Source of the DNA: Bacillota bacterium
GTDB lineage: Bacteria > Bacillota > Clostridia > Lachnospirales > Lachnospiraceae
Length of the DNA: 8,224 bases
Direction: 5' to 3'
Assembly: GCA_023460575.1 (NCBI GenBank)
Contig: JAEWPQ010000052.1
Coordinates: forward strand, 1 to 8,224
Part shown: positions 1-5,591 of the stretch, piece by piece
Layout of the letters: every line of letters begins with the position of its first letter
How positions within the stretch are numbered: position 1 is the first letter of the stretch
Notes under the pieces: model-generated
Databases searched by the model: none
Seen by the model: the letters and a program-made list of their open reading frames with translations, nothing else
What the model was told of the DNA's origin: nothing
Made by a program: the position numbers and the translations under genes

Positions 1-38
1 AGTGCTGCTGCCATTAATACAGAAACTGATTTTTTCAT
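1..38 (-). CDS. 5' end of a gene with a signal-peptide-like start, possibly an ABC transporter substrate-binding lipoprotein (cut by window edge)
   Basis: Only about 12 codons are visible (MKKSVSVLMAAA). A strong ribosome site, AAGGAG at 45-50, lies 6 bases before the ATG at 36-38. Two lysines followed by a hydrophobic, alanine-rich run are what the start of a Sec or lipoprotein signal peptide looks like; the lipobox, if any, lies outside the window. The gene starts 52 bases after the stop of the LacI-type regulator on the same strand, and I see no terminator between them, so the two may be co-transcribed. A sugar-binding protein of an ABC importer is a common downstream partner of such a regulator, so that is my guess, but nothing in these codons identifies the family. 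The start itself is well supported; the function is inference from context. Confidence 0.6.
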   Translation of the reverse strand, partial: MKKSVSVLMAAA

Positions 39-90
39 ACTGCTCTCCTTTTCGTGTGATTCATCGGTTTTTTCTTGGGATCATGAGGCA

Positions 91-1065
91 TTACGCGCTG
101 TCTCCCACCTCCAGCTTGGTGGGAAGAAAAATTGTCATGTTGTCTTTCCTGCCTTCTGTAATCTGTTCCAGCAAAAGCTTGATGGCTGTCTGCCATACAA
201 TATCAGGAAACATACGGACTTTGGTATAGGTGGGCCATTTGGACTCAATGGTCTCAATGTCCTTGTAGATGACGACCGCAATATCCTTGGGCACACGAAG
301 TCCTGCATCCTGAAATGCCTCCAAAGCTCCTTCTGCAACTTCTTCACTGCCTAAAAGAACAGCTTCGGGCAGATGACCCGATTCAATGGCTTTCTTTGCC
401 AGCTCATAGCCGCTTTCCCGGCTGATGTCGCCTATGTAGAAATTCTCTTCTTCATAATAGCCGCTCTCAGTAAAGGACGCCCGGATTCCCTCCAGTCTCC
501 GGTAACCGATCTTTACCTGTCCTTCTTCATAAAGACCGCCTATAAAGCCGACAGAACAGTACTTTTTCCGCACCATAAGATAATCAAGCATCTCATGGAT
601 TCCCTTTGTAAAATCCATAACAATACTGTCATACTCATAATTCTTGGGATCCGAGTTAATAAATACAATGGAATAGCTCTGCATTCTTAAAAACTCCATC
701 TCTTCCTGGGAAAAAACACCAAAAGCCATAATCCCGTCATATTGACCCGGCTGATTCTTATCAAGGCGGCAGAATTTAACTTCCTGCTTACCAGACATGG
801 ACTTTACAATTAAGTCCAGGGAGGAAAGCCTGATGTTTGCTCTGTCCTTGCGGATAATATGCCAGTCAGCCACTCCTATGACAATTTCTTTCTTTTTCTG
901 CGCGTGACGCATTCTGGGTGGGACATATTTTAATTCGTGGGCAATTTTAAATATCCTTTTTTTCACCTCCGGGCTCACTGCCAAGGTATCATCCTGGTTC
1001 AGCACCCGGGACACCGCAGCGGCTGAAACACCCGCAAGCTTTGAAATCTCTTTAATGGTAGCCAT
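91..1065 (-). CDS. LacI/GalR-family transcriptional regulator
   Basis: A 324-residue protein, normal length for the family. Residues 3-23 form the classical LacI helix-turn-helix (TIKEISKLAGVSAAAVSRVLN), followed by the hinge region around 45-55 (KYVPP). Residues from about 60 onward match the periplasmic-binding-protein-like effector domain, with VIGV at 62-65, YDGIMAFG at 109-116, VFINSD at 134-139 and VGFIGG at 172-177. The family binds an operator as a dimer and releases it, or is modulated, on binding a sugar. The effector cannot be read from sequence; the general look is nearest to the GalR/EbgR-type galactoside regulators, which is only an impression. The ATG at 1065 is chosen because the family motif begins at residue 3 and a GGTGAGG ribosome site lies 9 bases upstream. 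It has its own promoter, with a dyad in the spacer suggesting autoregulation, and a probable transport gene 52 bases downstream. Confidence 0.93.
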   Translation of the reverse strand: MATIKEISKLAGVSAAAVSRVLNQDDTLAVSPEVKKRIFKIAHELKYVPPRMRHAQKKKEIVIGVADWHIIRKDRANIRLSSLDLIVKSMSGKQEVKFCRLDKNQPGQYDGIMAFGVFSQEEMEFLRMQSYSIVFINSDPKNYEYDSIVMDFTKGIHEMLDYLMVRKKYCSVGFIGGLYEEGQVKIGYRRLEGIRASFTESGYYEEENFYIGDISRESGYELAKKAIESGHLPEAVLLGSEEVAEGALEAFQDAGLRVPKDIAVVIYKDIETIESKWPTYTKVRMFPDIVWQTAIKLLLEQITEGRKDNMTIFLPTKLEVGDSA

Positions 1066-1091
1066 AATCTATATCCTCACCTTTCAAATTC

Positions 1092-1120
1092 ATTATAATG
1101 ACAGTCCATGTCACCGTCAA
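1092..1120 (-). promoter_or_regulatory. Sigma-A promoter of the LacI-type regulator with an operator-like dyad in the spacer
   Basis: Reading the minus strand, -35 TTGACG (1120-1115), exactly 17 bases, then a perfect -10 TATAAT (1097-1092). Transcription should begin near 1085, giving a leader of about 20 bases that carries the ribosome site. The spacer contains the inverted repeat TGACA-N5-TGTCA (1099-1113), placed so that a bound protein would occlude RNA polymerase. An autoregulatory operator is inference; the promoter elements are seen directly. Confidence 0.85.
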
Positions 1121-1127
1121 TAAGCAA

Positions 1128-1165
1128 AGTAAAATTTTACTAAACTTTTACCAAAGTATGTAAAA
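1128..1165. promoter_or_regulatory. Cluster of GTAAAA/TTTTAC boxes, including a 14-bp perfect palindrome, upstream of the lacI-type promoter
   Basis: AGTAAAATTTTACT (1128-1141) is a perfect 14-bp palindrome lying 8 bases upstream of the -35 of the LacI-type gene. It is followed by a second TTTTAC (1146-1151) and an inverted GTAAAA (1160-1165). The stretches at 1135-1145 and 1146-1156 are 11-base direct repeats matching at 9 positions. This could be a protein-binding array or an AT-rich upstream promoter element. The site is symmetric but does not have the central CG of classical LacI-family operators, so its owner is unknown. Confidence 0.35.
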
Positions 1166-1183
1166 AACTTTTCATAATTAGAA

Positions 1184-1217
1184 ATACCGGAAAGAAAATA
1201 AAGTTTCCTTCCGGTAT
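1184..1217 (-). terminator. Hairpin terminator after topB
   Basis: An inverted repeat of 14 bases per arm (1184-1197 and 1204-1217), with one G-T pair and a 6-base loop, starts 13 bases after the topB stop codon. On the minus strand the stem is ATACCGGAAGGAAA paired with TTTCTTTCCGGTAT, followed by TTCTAATT. The hairpin is strong but the T-run is poor, so this may be an inefficient terminator or an mRNA 3'-end stabiliser. Confidence 0.6.
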
Positions 1218-1230
1218 CCAGTCATCCCTG

Positions 1231-3438
1231 TCAGTCTTTTTCTTCCCCTAAATTCAGTTTTGCAAATGCAACCGCAAAAGGAGAATTGATTGGTTCATCG
1301 ACCTCATTTTTCTGTTTATTTAAATATTTTGCCACATCCTTTTTGGATACTCCGGCACCTTCTTTTGTCCTGCGCTCTTTAAAGGCAGTCAGTTTTTCTT
1401 TATATCCGCATCTGCAGACAAAGATCTGTCCGTCCCCTTTTCCTTTCAGTTCCAGCTTTTTATGGCAGACCGGGCATCTGGCATTGCTGGTTCTTGAAAC
1501 CACTTCCCGGTGACCGCATTCCCGGTCCTGACAGACTAACATCTCACTGTTTTTTCCCTTGACAGAAAGCATTCGTTTTCCGCAGACAGGACATTTGGTA
1601 TTAGTTAGATTATCATGACGGAAGCTTCCTTCTCCGGTCTTGATAATCTGAATTAATTCTTCTGAATATAGTCTGATATCCTTCATAAAGGAACCGCGCT
1701 TCAGTTTTCCCGCTGCAATGGCGGACAGCTTCATCTCCCAGTCAGCAGTCAGCTCCGGCTTTTTTAAGTCCTCCGGCACCAGAGTCAGAAGCTGTTTTGC
1801 CTTTGATGTAAGGAAAATATCTTTTCCTCTTTTCTCAAGAAGGAAGCTGGAAAAGAGCTTTTCAATAATATCCGCTCTGGTTGCCACAGTCCCAAGACCG
1901 CCGGTTTCTCCCAGAGTTTTCGCCATATCCCGGTCCTTTGTCTCCATGTAGGAAACAGGGTTTTCCATGGCTGAGAGGAGGGTGGCCTCATTAAATGGAG
2001 CCGGAGGCTTTGTCTTTCCTTCCGTGAGCAGCAGTGTGATGCCTTTGACCGGATCACCTTTTTTCACAGAAGGAAGATTCTGTTCTTTTAATTCCTGTTC
2101 TTCATCCTCATCTTCGTCCGGTGTTTCATAAACTTCTTTCCACCCCGGTGCCTTAACCGTTTTTCCCCTTGCAACGAGAGTCTCCCCCCCTATCATCACC
2201 TCAAGCTCTGTCTGCTCATACTCAAAAGGAGGATATAAAACTGCCAGAAACCTTCTCACTACCAGATCATAAATCCTTCTCTCATCAATCGTCATATGAT
2301 CCAGCTGGACAAACTGCTCGGTGGGAATGATGGCATGATGATCGGTTACCTTTTTATCATCTACAAAATAAGGTTTCGCTTCAATCTTCACATTATATAA
2401 TTTCCCTGCAAGCTTTCTGTAAGGTCCCACGCCGCAGGCCTCCAGCCTTTCTTTTATTGAGGGAACAATGTCGGAGCTTAAATACCGGGAATCCGTTCTT
2501 GGATAGGTCAGTACTTTATGATTCTCATACAGTCTCTGCATGATATTAAGGGTCTCTTTTGCAGAATAATTAAACTTCCGGTTTGCTTCCCGCTGAAGCT
2601 CAGTTAAGTCATACAGCTGGGGAGCGAAACTCTTTTTCGGAGTGCTTTTCACCTCAGTGATTACACCATCTTTACAGGAATTCATCTGCTTTAACAGCCC
2701 TTCTAACCGTTCCCGGTCAAAAGAACGGTAACTTTTCGACTTTTCATCCCGCCAGATAAATGTCAGCGCAGGCTGGGATGCCTTTGCCGTAATGCCGTAA
2801 TAGGACTTTGGCACAAAGCTTTTGATTTCTTCCTCTCTCCTTGCTATCATGGCAATGGTTGGTGTCTGGACACGCCCGCAGCTTAACTGGGCATTGTATT
2901 TGCAGGTCAGAGCTCTGGTTGCATTGATTCCCACCAGCCAGTCCGCTTCTGCACGGCACATGGCTGCATCATAGAGATTATCGTATTCATGACCGTCTTT
3001 TAAACGGGCAAAGCCTTCTTTAATGGCTTTATCTGTCACGGAAGAGATCCAAAGCCGCTTAATCGGCTTTTTGTTTCCTGCTTTTTCAAGAATCAGACGC
3101 GCTACCAGCTCTCCTTCCCGGCCTGCATCGGTTGCAATGATAATTTCCCCCACATCATTTCTGTGAAGCTGCTTTTTCACCACACTGTACTGCTTACCGG
3201 TCTGTCTGATTACCTCAAGCTTAAACTGATCGGGCATCATGGGGAGATCTTCCATCTTCCATTCCTTATATTTGGGATCGTAATCCTCCGGGTCTGCCAG
3301 AGTGACTAAATGGCCTAATCCCCAGGTAATGACATAGGCATTTCCTTCCAGAACTCCTCCCTGATTCTTTGTACAATGAAGCACCCGGGCAATATCCCGG
3401 GCGACGGATGGTTTCTCTGCTATAATTAAAGATTTCAT
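1231..3438 (-). CDS. topB: DNA topoisomerase III (type IA)
   Basis: A 735-residue type IA topoisomerase, which relaxes and decatenates DNA by single-strand passage. The Toprim domain is at the N-terminus, with IIAEKPSVA at 5-13 (Glu8) and ATDAGREGE at 102-110 binding the catalytic metal. The family motif around the active tyrosine is LTYPRTDSRYL (310-320), with the catalytic Tyr at 312. The C-terminus carries two zinc-ribbon-like cysteine clusters: Cys 616, 619, 636, 641 and Cys 655, 658, 675, 677, as in many Firmicute enzymes. An open frame continues upstream to 3507, but I place the start at 3438 (MKSLIIAEKPS). The Toprim motif begins there, GGAGG lies 6 bases upstream, and the promoter places transcription initiation near 3462, downstream of the alternative ATG. 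It stands alone, with its own promoter and a 3' hairpin. There are no plasmid or conjugation genes beside it, so it looks like the chromosomal housekeeping copy. Confidence 0.97.
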   Translation of the reverse strand: MKSLIIAEKPSVARDIARVLHCTKNQGGVLEGNAYVITWGLGHLVTLADPEDYDPKYKEWKMEDLPMMPDQFKLEVIRQTGKQYSVVKKQLHRNDVGEIIIATDAGREGELVARLILEKAGNKKPIKRLWISSVTDKAIKEGFARLKDGHEYDNLYDAAMCRAEADWLVGINATRALTCKYNAQLSCGRVQTPTIAMIARREEEIKSFVPKSYYGITAKASQPALTFIWRDEKSKSYRSFDRERLEGLLKQMNSCKDGVITEVKSTPKKSFAPQLYDLTELQREANRKFNYSAKETLNIMQRLYENHKVLTYPRTDSRYLSSDIVPSIKERLEACGVGPYRKLAGKLYNVKIEAKPYFVDDKKVTDHHAIIPTEQFVQLDHMTIDERRIYDLVVRRFLAVLYPPFEYEQTELEVMIGGETLVARGKTVKAPGWKEVYETPDEDEDEEQELKEQNLPSVKKGDPVKGITLLLTEGKTKPPAPFNEATLLSAMENPVSYMETKDRDMAKTLGETGGLGTVATRADIIEKLFSSFLLEKRGKDIFLTSKAKQLLTLVPEDLKKPELTADWEMKLSAIAAGKLKRGSFMKDIRLYSEELIQIIKTGEGSFRHDNLTNTKCPVCGKRMLSVKGKNSEMLVCQDRECGHREVVSRTSNARCPVCHKKLELKGKGDGQIFVCRCGYKEKLTAFKERRTKEGAGVSKKDVAKYLNKQKNEVDEPINSPFAVAFAKLNLGEEKD

Positions 3439-3468
3439 TCTATTCCTCCAAATGGCATTTCTCTCTTT

Positions 3469-3497
3469 ATTATAGCTCATTGGGCGGATTATGACAA
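3469..3497 (-). promoter_or_regulatory. Sigma-A promoter of topB
   Basis: On the minus strand, -35 TTGTCA (3497-3492), 17 bases, then -10 TATAAT (3474-3469), with initiation expected near 3462 and a leader of about 24 bases to the ATG at 3438. The position of this promoter is the main reason for rejecting the upstream topB start at 3507. Confidence 0.85.
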
Positions 3498-3599
3498 CTG
3501 GCGGCATTCCCCATAAGCAATCAGGGAATCACCTTCCCTCACTTCCATGGCTGTGGTCTCATATAATACGATTCCATCAAATTCAGCCTGGCAAATCTG
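3492..3599 (-). other. 36-codon open extension, in frame after the methyltransferase stop; possible gene remnant
   Basis: After the TAA of the methyltransferase (3600-3602) the same frame stays open for 36 codons, to a TAA at 3489-3491. It reads protein-like (for example FDGIVLYETTAMEV, REGDSLIAYG). An open run of this length is not rare by chance, there is no ribosome site for the internal ATG, and I do not recognise the peptide. It could be the decayed tail of a longer protein or pure coincidence. The last codons overlap the -35 of topB. A small hairpin (arms 3523-3528 and 3534-3539) lies inside but has no T-run, so I see no convincing terminator for the methyltransferase. Confidence 0.25.
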
Positions 3600-4232
3600 T
3601 TAATTGAAAATCCCCGTTTGCTTTCTCGCCTTTAAGCAGCATAAGGGCAAAAAACCGGTATGAATCATCCTGACAGTAACTGGCTCAAATCCGTTCTCTG
3701 CAACAAAAGCAGTTAACGATTTATCGTCCCAGCTGTGAAAGGTATGAAATCCAAGCAGGTTTAGTATTCTGGTACTCAGATAACCATGTTTTCCTTTTGC
3801 CGCAACAAAAGTGGGAGCAAATAAAAATCCCCCTGGCTTTAAAACTCTGTATATTTCAGACAGTGCCTTTTCCGGCTCCGGCATGATATGCAAAGCATTG
3901 GCAATCACCACACCATCAAAAGTCTCCGGCTCAAACTGTAAATCCGTTGCATCCTGAACAGAAAAGCGAAGGTTCCCGGGTGCCTGCTTCCTCTGAACTG
4001 TATGTATCATATTTTCCGAAAAATCCGTGGCTTCTAAAAAGCCCACTGATTGGGAAATGAGGAAAGAAAGCTGTCCGGTACCGCATGCCAGTTCCAGGAC
4101 TGTCATGCTTTTATCCAAATCCGCACCAATCTCCCTGCTGATTTCCTCATACATCTTTCGGTCCTTCTTCATAAAAAGCCCGTATACTCCCGATACCCTC
4201 TGCCAGAATGTTTTATTTGCCTGATCCTTCAT
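3600..4232 (-). CDS. Class I SAM-dependent methyltransferase, substrate unknown
   Basis: A 210-residue soluble protein with the methyltransferase-11 pattern. Motif I is LELACGTG (46-53), binding S-adenosylmethionine. An acidic strand end, ATDFSENM (68-75), probably contacts the ribose. A motif IV-like segment, FDGVVIANALHIMPEP, is at 105-120, and YRVLKPGG is at 128-135. The family includes small-molecule, lipid and quinone methylases, and no residue here settles the substrate. An ATG further upstream at 4295 is in frame, but it lies upstream of the gene's own -10 hexamer. I therefore use 4232 (MKDQANKTFW), which has a GGGAG ribosome site 11 bases upstream. The first codons (ATG AAG GAT) are perfectly complementary to a conserved unpaired linker of the small-RNA candidate encoded just upstream, which may inhibit its translation. 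No terminator follows; the frame reopens after the stop for 36 codons. Confidence 0.88.
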   Translation of the reverse strand: MKDQANKTFWQRVSGVYGLFMKKDRKMYEEISREIGADLDKSMTVLELACGTGQLSFLISQSVGFLEATDFSENMIHTVQRKQAPGNLRFSVQDATDLQFEPETFDGVVIANALHIMPEPEKALSEIYRVLKPGGFLFAPTFVAAKGKHGYLSTRILNLLGFHTFHSWDDKSLTAFVAENGFEPVTVRMIHTGFLPLCCLKARKQTGIFN

Positions 4233-4276
4233 CTTTTTACACGCTCCCTTTTTATCAGATATAATAAATTTACCCA

Positions 4277-4305
4277 ATGATAGCACCCTGCACATTCCAA
4301 GTCAA
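4277..4305 (-). promoter_or_regulatory. Sigma-A promoter of the methyltransferase
   Basis: On the minus strand, -35 TTGACT (4305-4300), 17 bases, then -10 TATCAT (4282-4277) preceded by TGC, an extended -10. Initiation is expected near 4270. It begins downstream of the terminator at 4323-4358, so the structured element upstream is not an ordinary leader of this gene but a separate transcription unit. Confidence 0.8.
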
Positions 4306-4322
4306 TGGCCACCCGGATAACC

Positions 4323-4363
4323 AAAAAAGCCGTACTGTCATGCGGTAACAGGTACGGCCTTTT
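4323..4363 (-). terminator. Terminator of the small-RNA candidate, copy 1 (T6 on the minus strand)
   Basis: Arms GCCGTACTGT (4329-4338) and ACAG plus GTACGGC (4348-4358, one bulged G) enclose the 9-base loop 4339-4347. On the minus strand the stem is followed immediately by six T (4328-4323). On the plus strand the tail is only CTTTTC, so minus is the better sense. Nothing else terminates the esterase transcript, so read-through from that gene would also stop here. Confidence 0.8.
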
Positions 4364-4461
4364 CGTAGGAGTCATGATCCCTCACGGGTCAAATGAAGGA
4401 TGCAATCAGAGGGTTAGTCTGATGTTAGAATATTCACACGCAGTTAGCATTAACTAACTGT
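4323..4461 (-). ncRNA. Candidate structured small RNA, complete copy 1 of a two-copy family
   Basis: Predicted transcript of about 139 nt with four stem-loops in minus-strand order. SL1 is CAGTTAG/CTAACTG (4460-4441), directly at the predicted 5' end. SL2 is ATCAGA/TCTGAT with loop CTAACCC (4423-4405). SL3 is TGACCC-GTGA-GGGATCA (4391-4375), a GNRA tetraloop with one bulge. SL4 is the terminator (4358-4329) with T6. Linkers between them include ATCCTTCATT (4401-4392) and GACTCCTAC (4373-4365), both complementary to ribosome-site-like sequence. Blocks of 27, 20 and 13 bases are identical to the copy at the right edge. Single-base indels between copies break every reading frame, so it is not a peptide gene. 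It has its own promoter upstream, and the following gene has another, so it looks free-standing. I do not recognise a named RNA family. Presence of the repeat and hairpins is seen; function is inferred. Confidence 0.7.
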
Positions 4462-4465
4462 CATA

Positions 4466-4494
4466 ATAATATCATAAGAATTCAGAAAAAACAA
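4466..4494 (-). promoter_or_regulatory. Sigma-A promoter of small-RNA candidate copy 1
   Basis: On the minus strand, -35 TTGTTT (4494-4489), 17 bases, then -10 TATTAT (4471-4466) with an extended TGA just before it. Initiation should fall at about 4462-4459, exactly at the base of the first hairpin. It lies between the stop of the esterase (4522) and the element. Confidence 0.7.
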
Positions 4495-4521
4495 GCCCCC
4501 TTTTTCGAAAAGAATTATCAA

Positions 4522-5322
4522 CTAAACCGGCAGCATCCACTGCAGAACATTTTTAATATAATGATCCCAGAAATCCCAGTTATGACCTCCCGATCCTTCC
4601 TCATAATATACGTGAGCTCCCTTTTCTTCCATCATATTTTTTATTTTAATGTTCATTTCATAAAGAAAATCTTCCGTTCCGCATGCCTGATAAAGCTCGG
4701 GTACGATCCCGTATTTTACGCAGCGGTCATACAAATGCAGCAGATCTGCATTGCTTCCTGTGAGTTCCTCTGGATTTTCAAAAATATTTTTCCAGGGAAA
4801 TGGTCCGTCAATGGATCCGTTATTAATGCCTTCAAAGGTTTCTGAGATATTCAGCGCACCGGACATACTGGCAGCCTTTGCATACTGTTCAGGCTTTGAC
4901 AGCCCTAAAAACCAGGCTCCATAACCTCCCATGGAAAGACCTGCCACAAAAGTATCTTCCCGCCTTTTCGAAACCGGGAAAATGCTTTTAATAAATGCAG
5001 GAAGCTCCTCTGAAAAGAAGGTAAAATAACGGTTTCCACGGTACATATCCTGATAGAAGCTGTTTTCCGCCGACGCCATGACTACCACACAGCAATGCTT
5101 CTGAGCATAACGCTCTATGTTGGAAAAACGCATCCAGGAGCTGTAATCTCCAAACGCTCCATGTAGCAGATACAAGACTGGCAGACCTTTTTCATACGGA
5201 AATGCTTTCTTTGCCGATTCACTGGTAATCTGCTCATTTCCCTCGGGTGTTGGTACAAATACGTTGACATCCACGGTATGTCCCAAAGAATAACTATAAT
5301 AATGACAATTCATACTGGCCAT
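4522..5322 (-). CDS. Alpha/beta-hydrolase esterase of the tributyrin esterase / esterase D type
   Basis: A 266-residue protein without a signal peptide or membrane segment, so probably cytoplasmic. It shows the serine-hydrolase layout of the EstA/esterase D group. HGAFGDY (54-60) forms the oxyanion region, the nucleophile elbow is GLSMGG with Ser130, the likely acid is Asp218 in GTEDFLY, and the base is His247 in GGHNWDFW. Relatives cleave short-chain acyl esters, including acetyl groups on sugars and S-formylglutathione-type thioesters. The shared regulation with the GH31 enzyme points to deacylation of an imported oligosaccharide, which is inference. Start 5322 has GGGAGG 8 bases upstream, and the family-like N-terminus (MNCHYYSYSLGHTVDVNV) follows at once. 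No strong terminator lies directly after the TAG; the next hairpin with a T-run is at 4323-4358. A GCAA-type activator array and a perfect TATAAT (5353-5348) drive it. Confidence 0.93.
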   Translation of the reverse strand: MASMNCHYYSYSLGHTVDVNVFVPTPEGNEQITSESAKKAFPYEKGLPVLYLLHGAFGDYSSWMRFSNIERYAQKHCCVVVMASAENSFYQDMYRGNRYFTFFSEELPAFIKSIFPVSKRREDTFVAGLSMGGYGAWFLGLSKPEQYAKAASMSGALNISETFEGINNGSIDGPFPWKNIFENPEELTGSNADLLHLYDRCVKYGIVPELYQACGTEDFLYEMNIKIKNMMEEKGAHVYYEEGSGGHNWDFWDHYIKNVLQWMLPV

Positions 5323-5347
5323 GGTTGAAACCTCCCTTTTTTACTTC

Positions 5348-5353
5348 ATTATA
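5348..5353 (-). promoter_or_regulatory. -10 hexamer of the esterase promoter (activator-dependent type)
   Basis: Perfect TATAAT on the minus strand, giving initiation near 5341 and a leader of about 19 bases. The position 17 bases upstream reads TAGTAC, a poor -35, and instead forms the end of an 18-base motif shared with the opposite promoter. This suggests dependence on a bound activator. Confidence 0.7.
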
Positions 5354-5373
5354 TTCGTATTTACCTGTCAGTA

Positions 5374-5518
5374 CTAGACGAAAATTGCACTATTTTGATA
5401 TATCCTATACTTATTTTGCTCTTTTATTCCCTGGTTTCTGTCTGTATCCAGCATATTTCCCTCTTAAAGAGTGCAAGATATGTATAGTTTTGGCTGACAG
5501 TCTGCAATTTTAGTCTAG
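5374..5518. promoter_or_regulatory. Four-site activator-type binding array, GCAA-N2-T-N2-GT-N-TAG, mirror-symmetric between two promoters
   Basis: Sites on the minus strand, facing the esterase: TGCAATTTTCGTCTAG (5389-5374) and AGCAAAATAAGTATAG (5420-5405). Sites on the plus strand, facing the GH31 gene: TGCAAGATATGTATAG (5472-5487) and TGCAATTTTAGTCTAG (5503-5518). All four share GCAA, T, GT and TAG at fixed spacing. Within each pair the sites are 31 bp apart, about three helical turns. Both pairs have the same dyad axis at 5446, and both proximal sites lie at the same distance from a -10. Two short boxes one turn apart in a directional site are typical of AraC/XylS regulators, which carry two helix-turn-helices. 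The array is seen directly; the regulator class is inferred, and no such gene is in the window. A small palindrome CTCTTAAAGAG (5461-5471) also lies inside. Confidence 0.75.
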
Positions 5519-5538
5519 TATTCTGCTGTCATTTTCTT

Positions 5539-5544
5539 TATGAT
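5539..5544 (+). promoter_or_regulatory. -10 hexamer of the GH31 promoter (activator-dependent type)
   Basis: TATGAT, five of six consensus bases, starts 19 bases after the end of the extended proximal motif (5520), exactly as on the opposite strand. The -35 position reads TAGTAT and is part of the motif. Initiation is expected near 5551, with a leader of about 41 bases ending in AAAGGAG (5575-5581). Confidence 0.65.
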
Positions 5545-5591
5545 TATAGCACAAACCTGTTTTAGAATTACAGTAAAGGAGTATATGCCTT

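Noticed and set aside
1231..3438. Whether topB marks an integrative conjugative element or plasmid.
   Set aside because: No relaxase, type IV secretion, integrase or replication genes are nearby, and the domain layout and C-terminal tail look like the chromosomal clostridial enzyme.
3439..3507. Longer topB start adding 23 residues.
   Set aside because: The extension overlaps the topB promoter and lies upstream of the expected transcription start; the ribosome site and Toprim motif fit the start at 3438.
4233..4295. Longer methyltransferase start adding 21 residues.
   Set aside because: That ATG lies upstream of the -10 hexamer at 4282-4277 and so would not be in the transcript from this promoter.
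4374..4457. A small plus-strand ORF starting MIPHGSNEG inside the RNA element, preceded by AGGAG.
   Set aside because: The ribosome site is only 2 bases from the ATG, and one-base indels in the second copy (near 8171 and 8204) change the frame, giving an unrelated, shorter peptide. Structure is conserved, not coding sequence.
4323..4461. Reading the element as a riboswitch controlling the methyltransferase.
   Set aside because: The methyltransferase has its own strong promoter downstream of the terminator, and copy 2 precedes no gene on the same strand.
4323..4461. T-box leader, because the terminator loop contains ACCGC.
   Set aside because: There is no AGGGUGGUACCGCG-type T-box, no specifier stem, and no aminoacylation or amino-acid gene follows.
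4496..4516. Possible terminator directly after the esterase (AAAAA/TTTTT around a C-run).
   Set aside because: Only A-T arms pair and there is no GC-rich stem before a T-run; the segment is better explained as the -35 region of the small-RNA promoter.
5325..5513. Plus-strand 62-codon ORF in the divergent intergenic region.
   Set aside because: It has no plausible ribosome site, low-complexity hydrophobic content, and overlaps the regulatory array and the opposite promoter.
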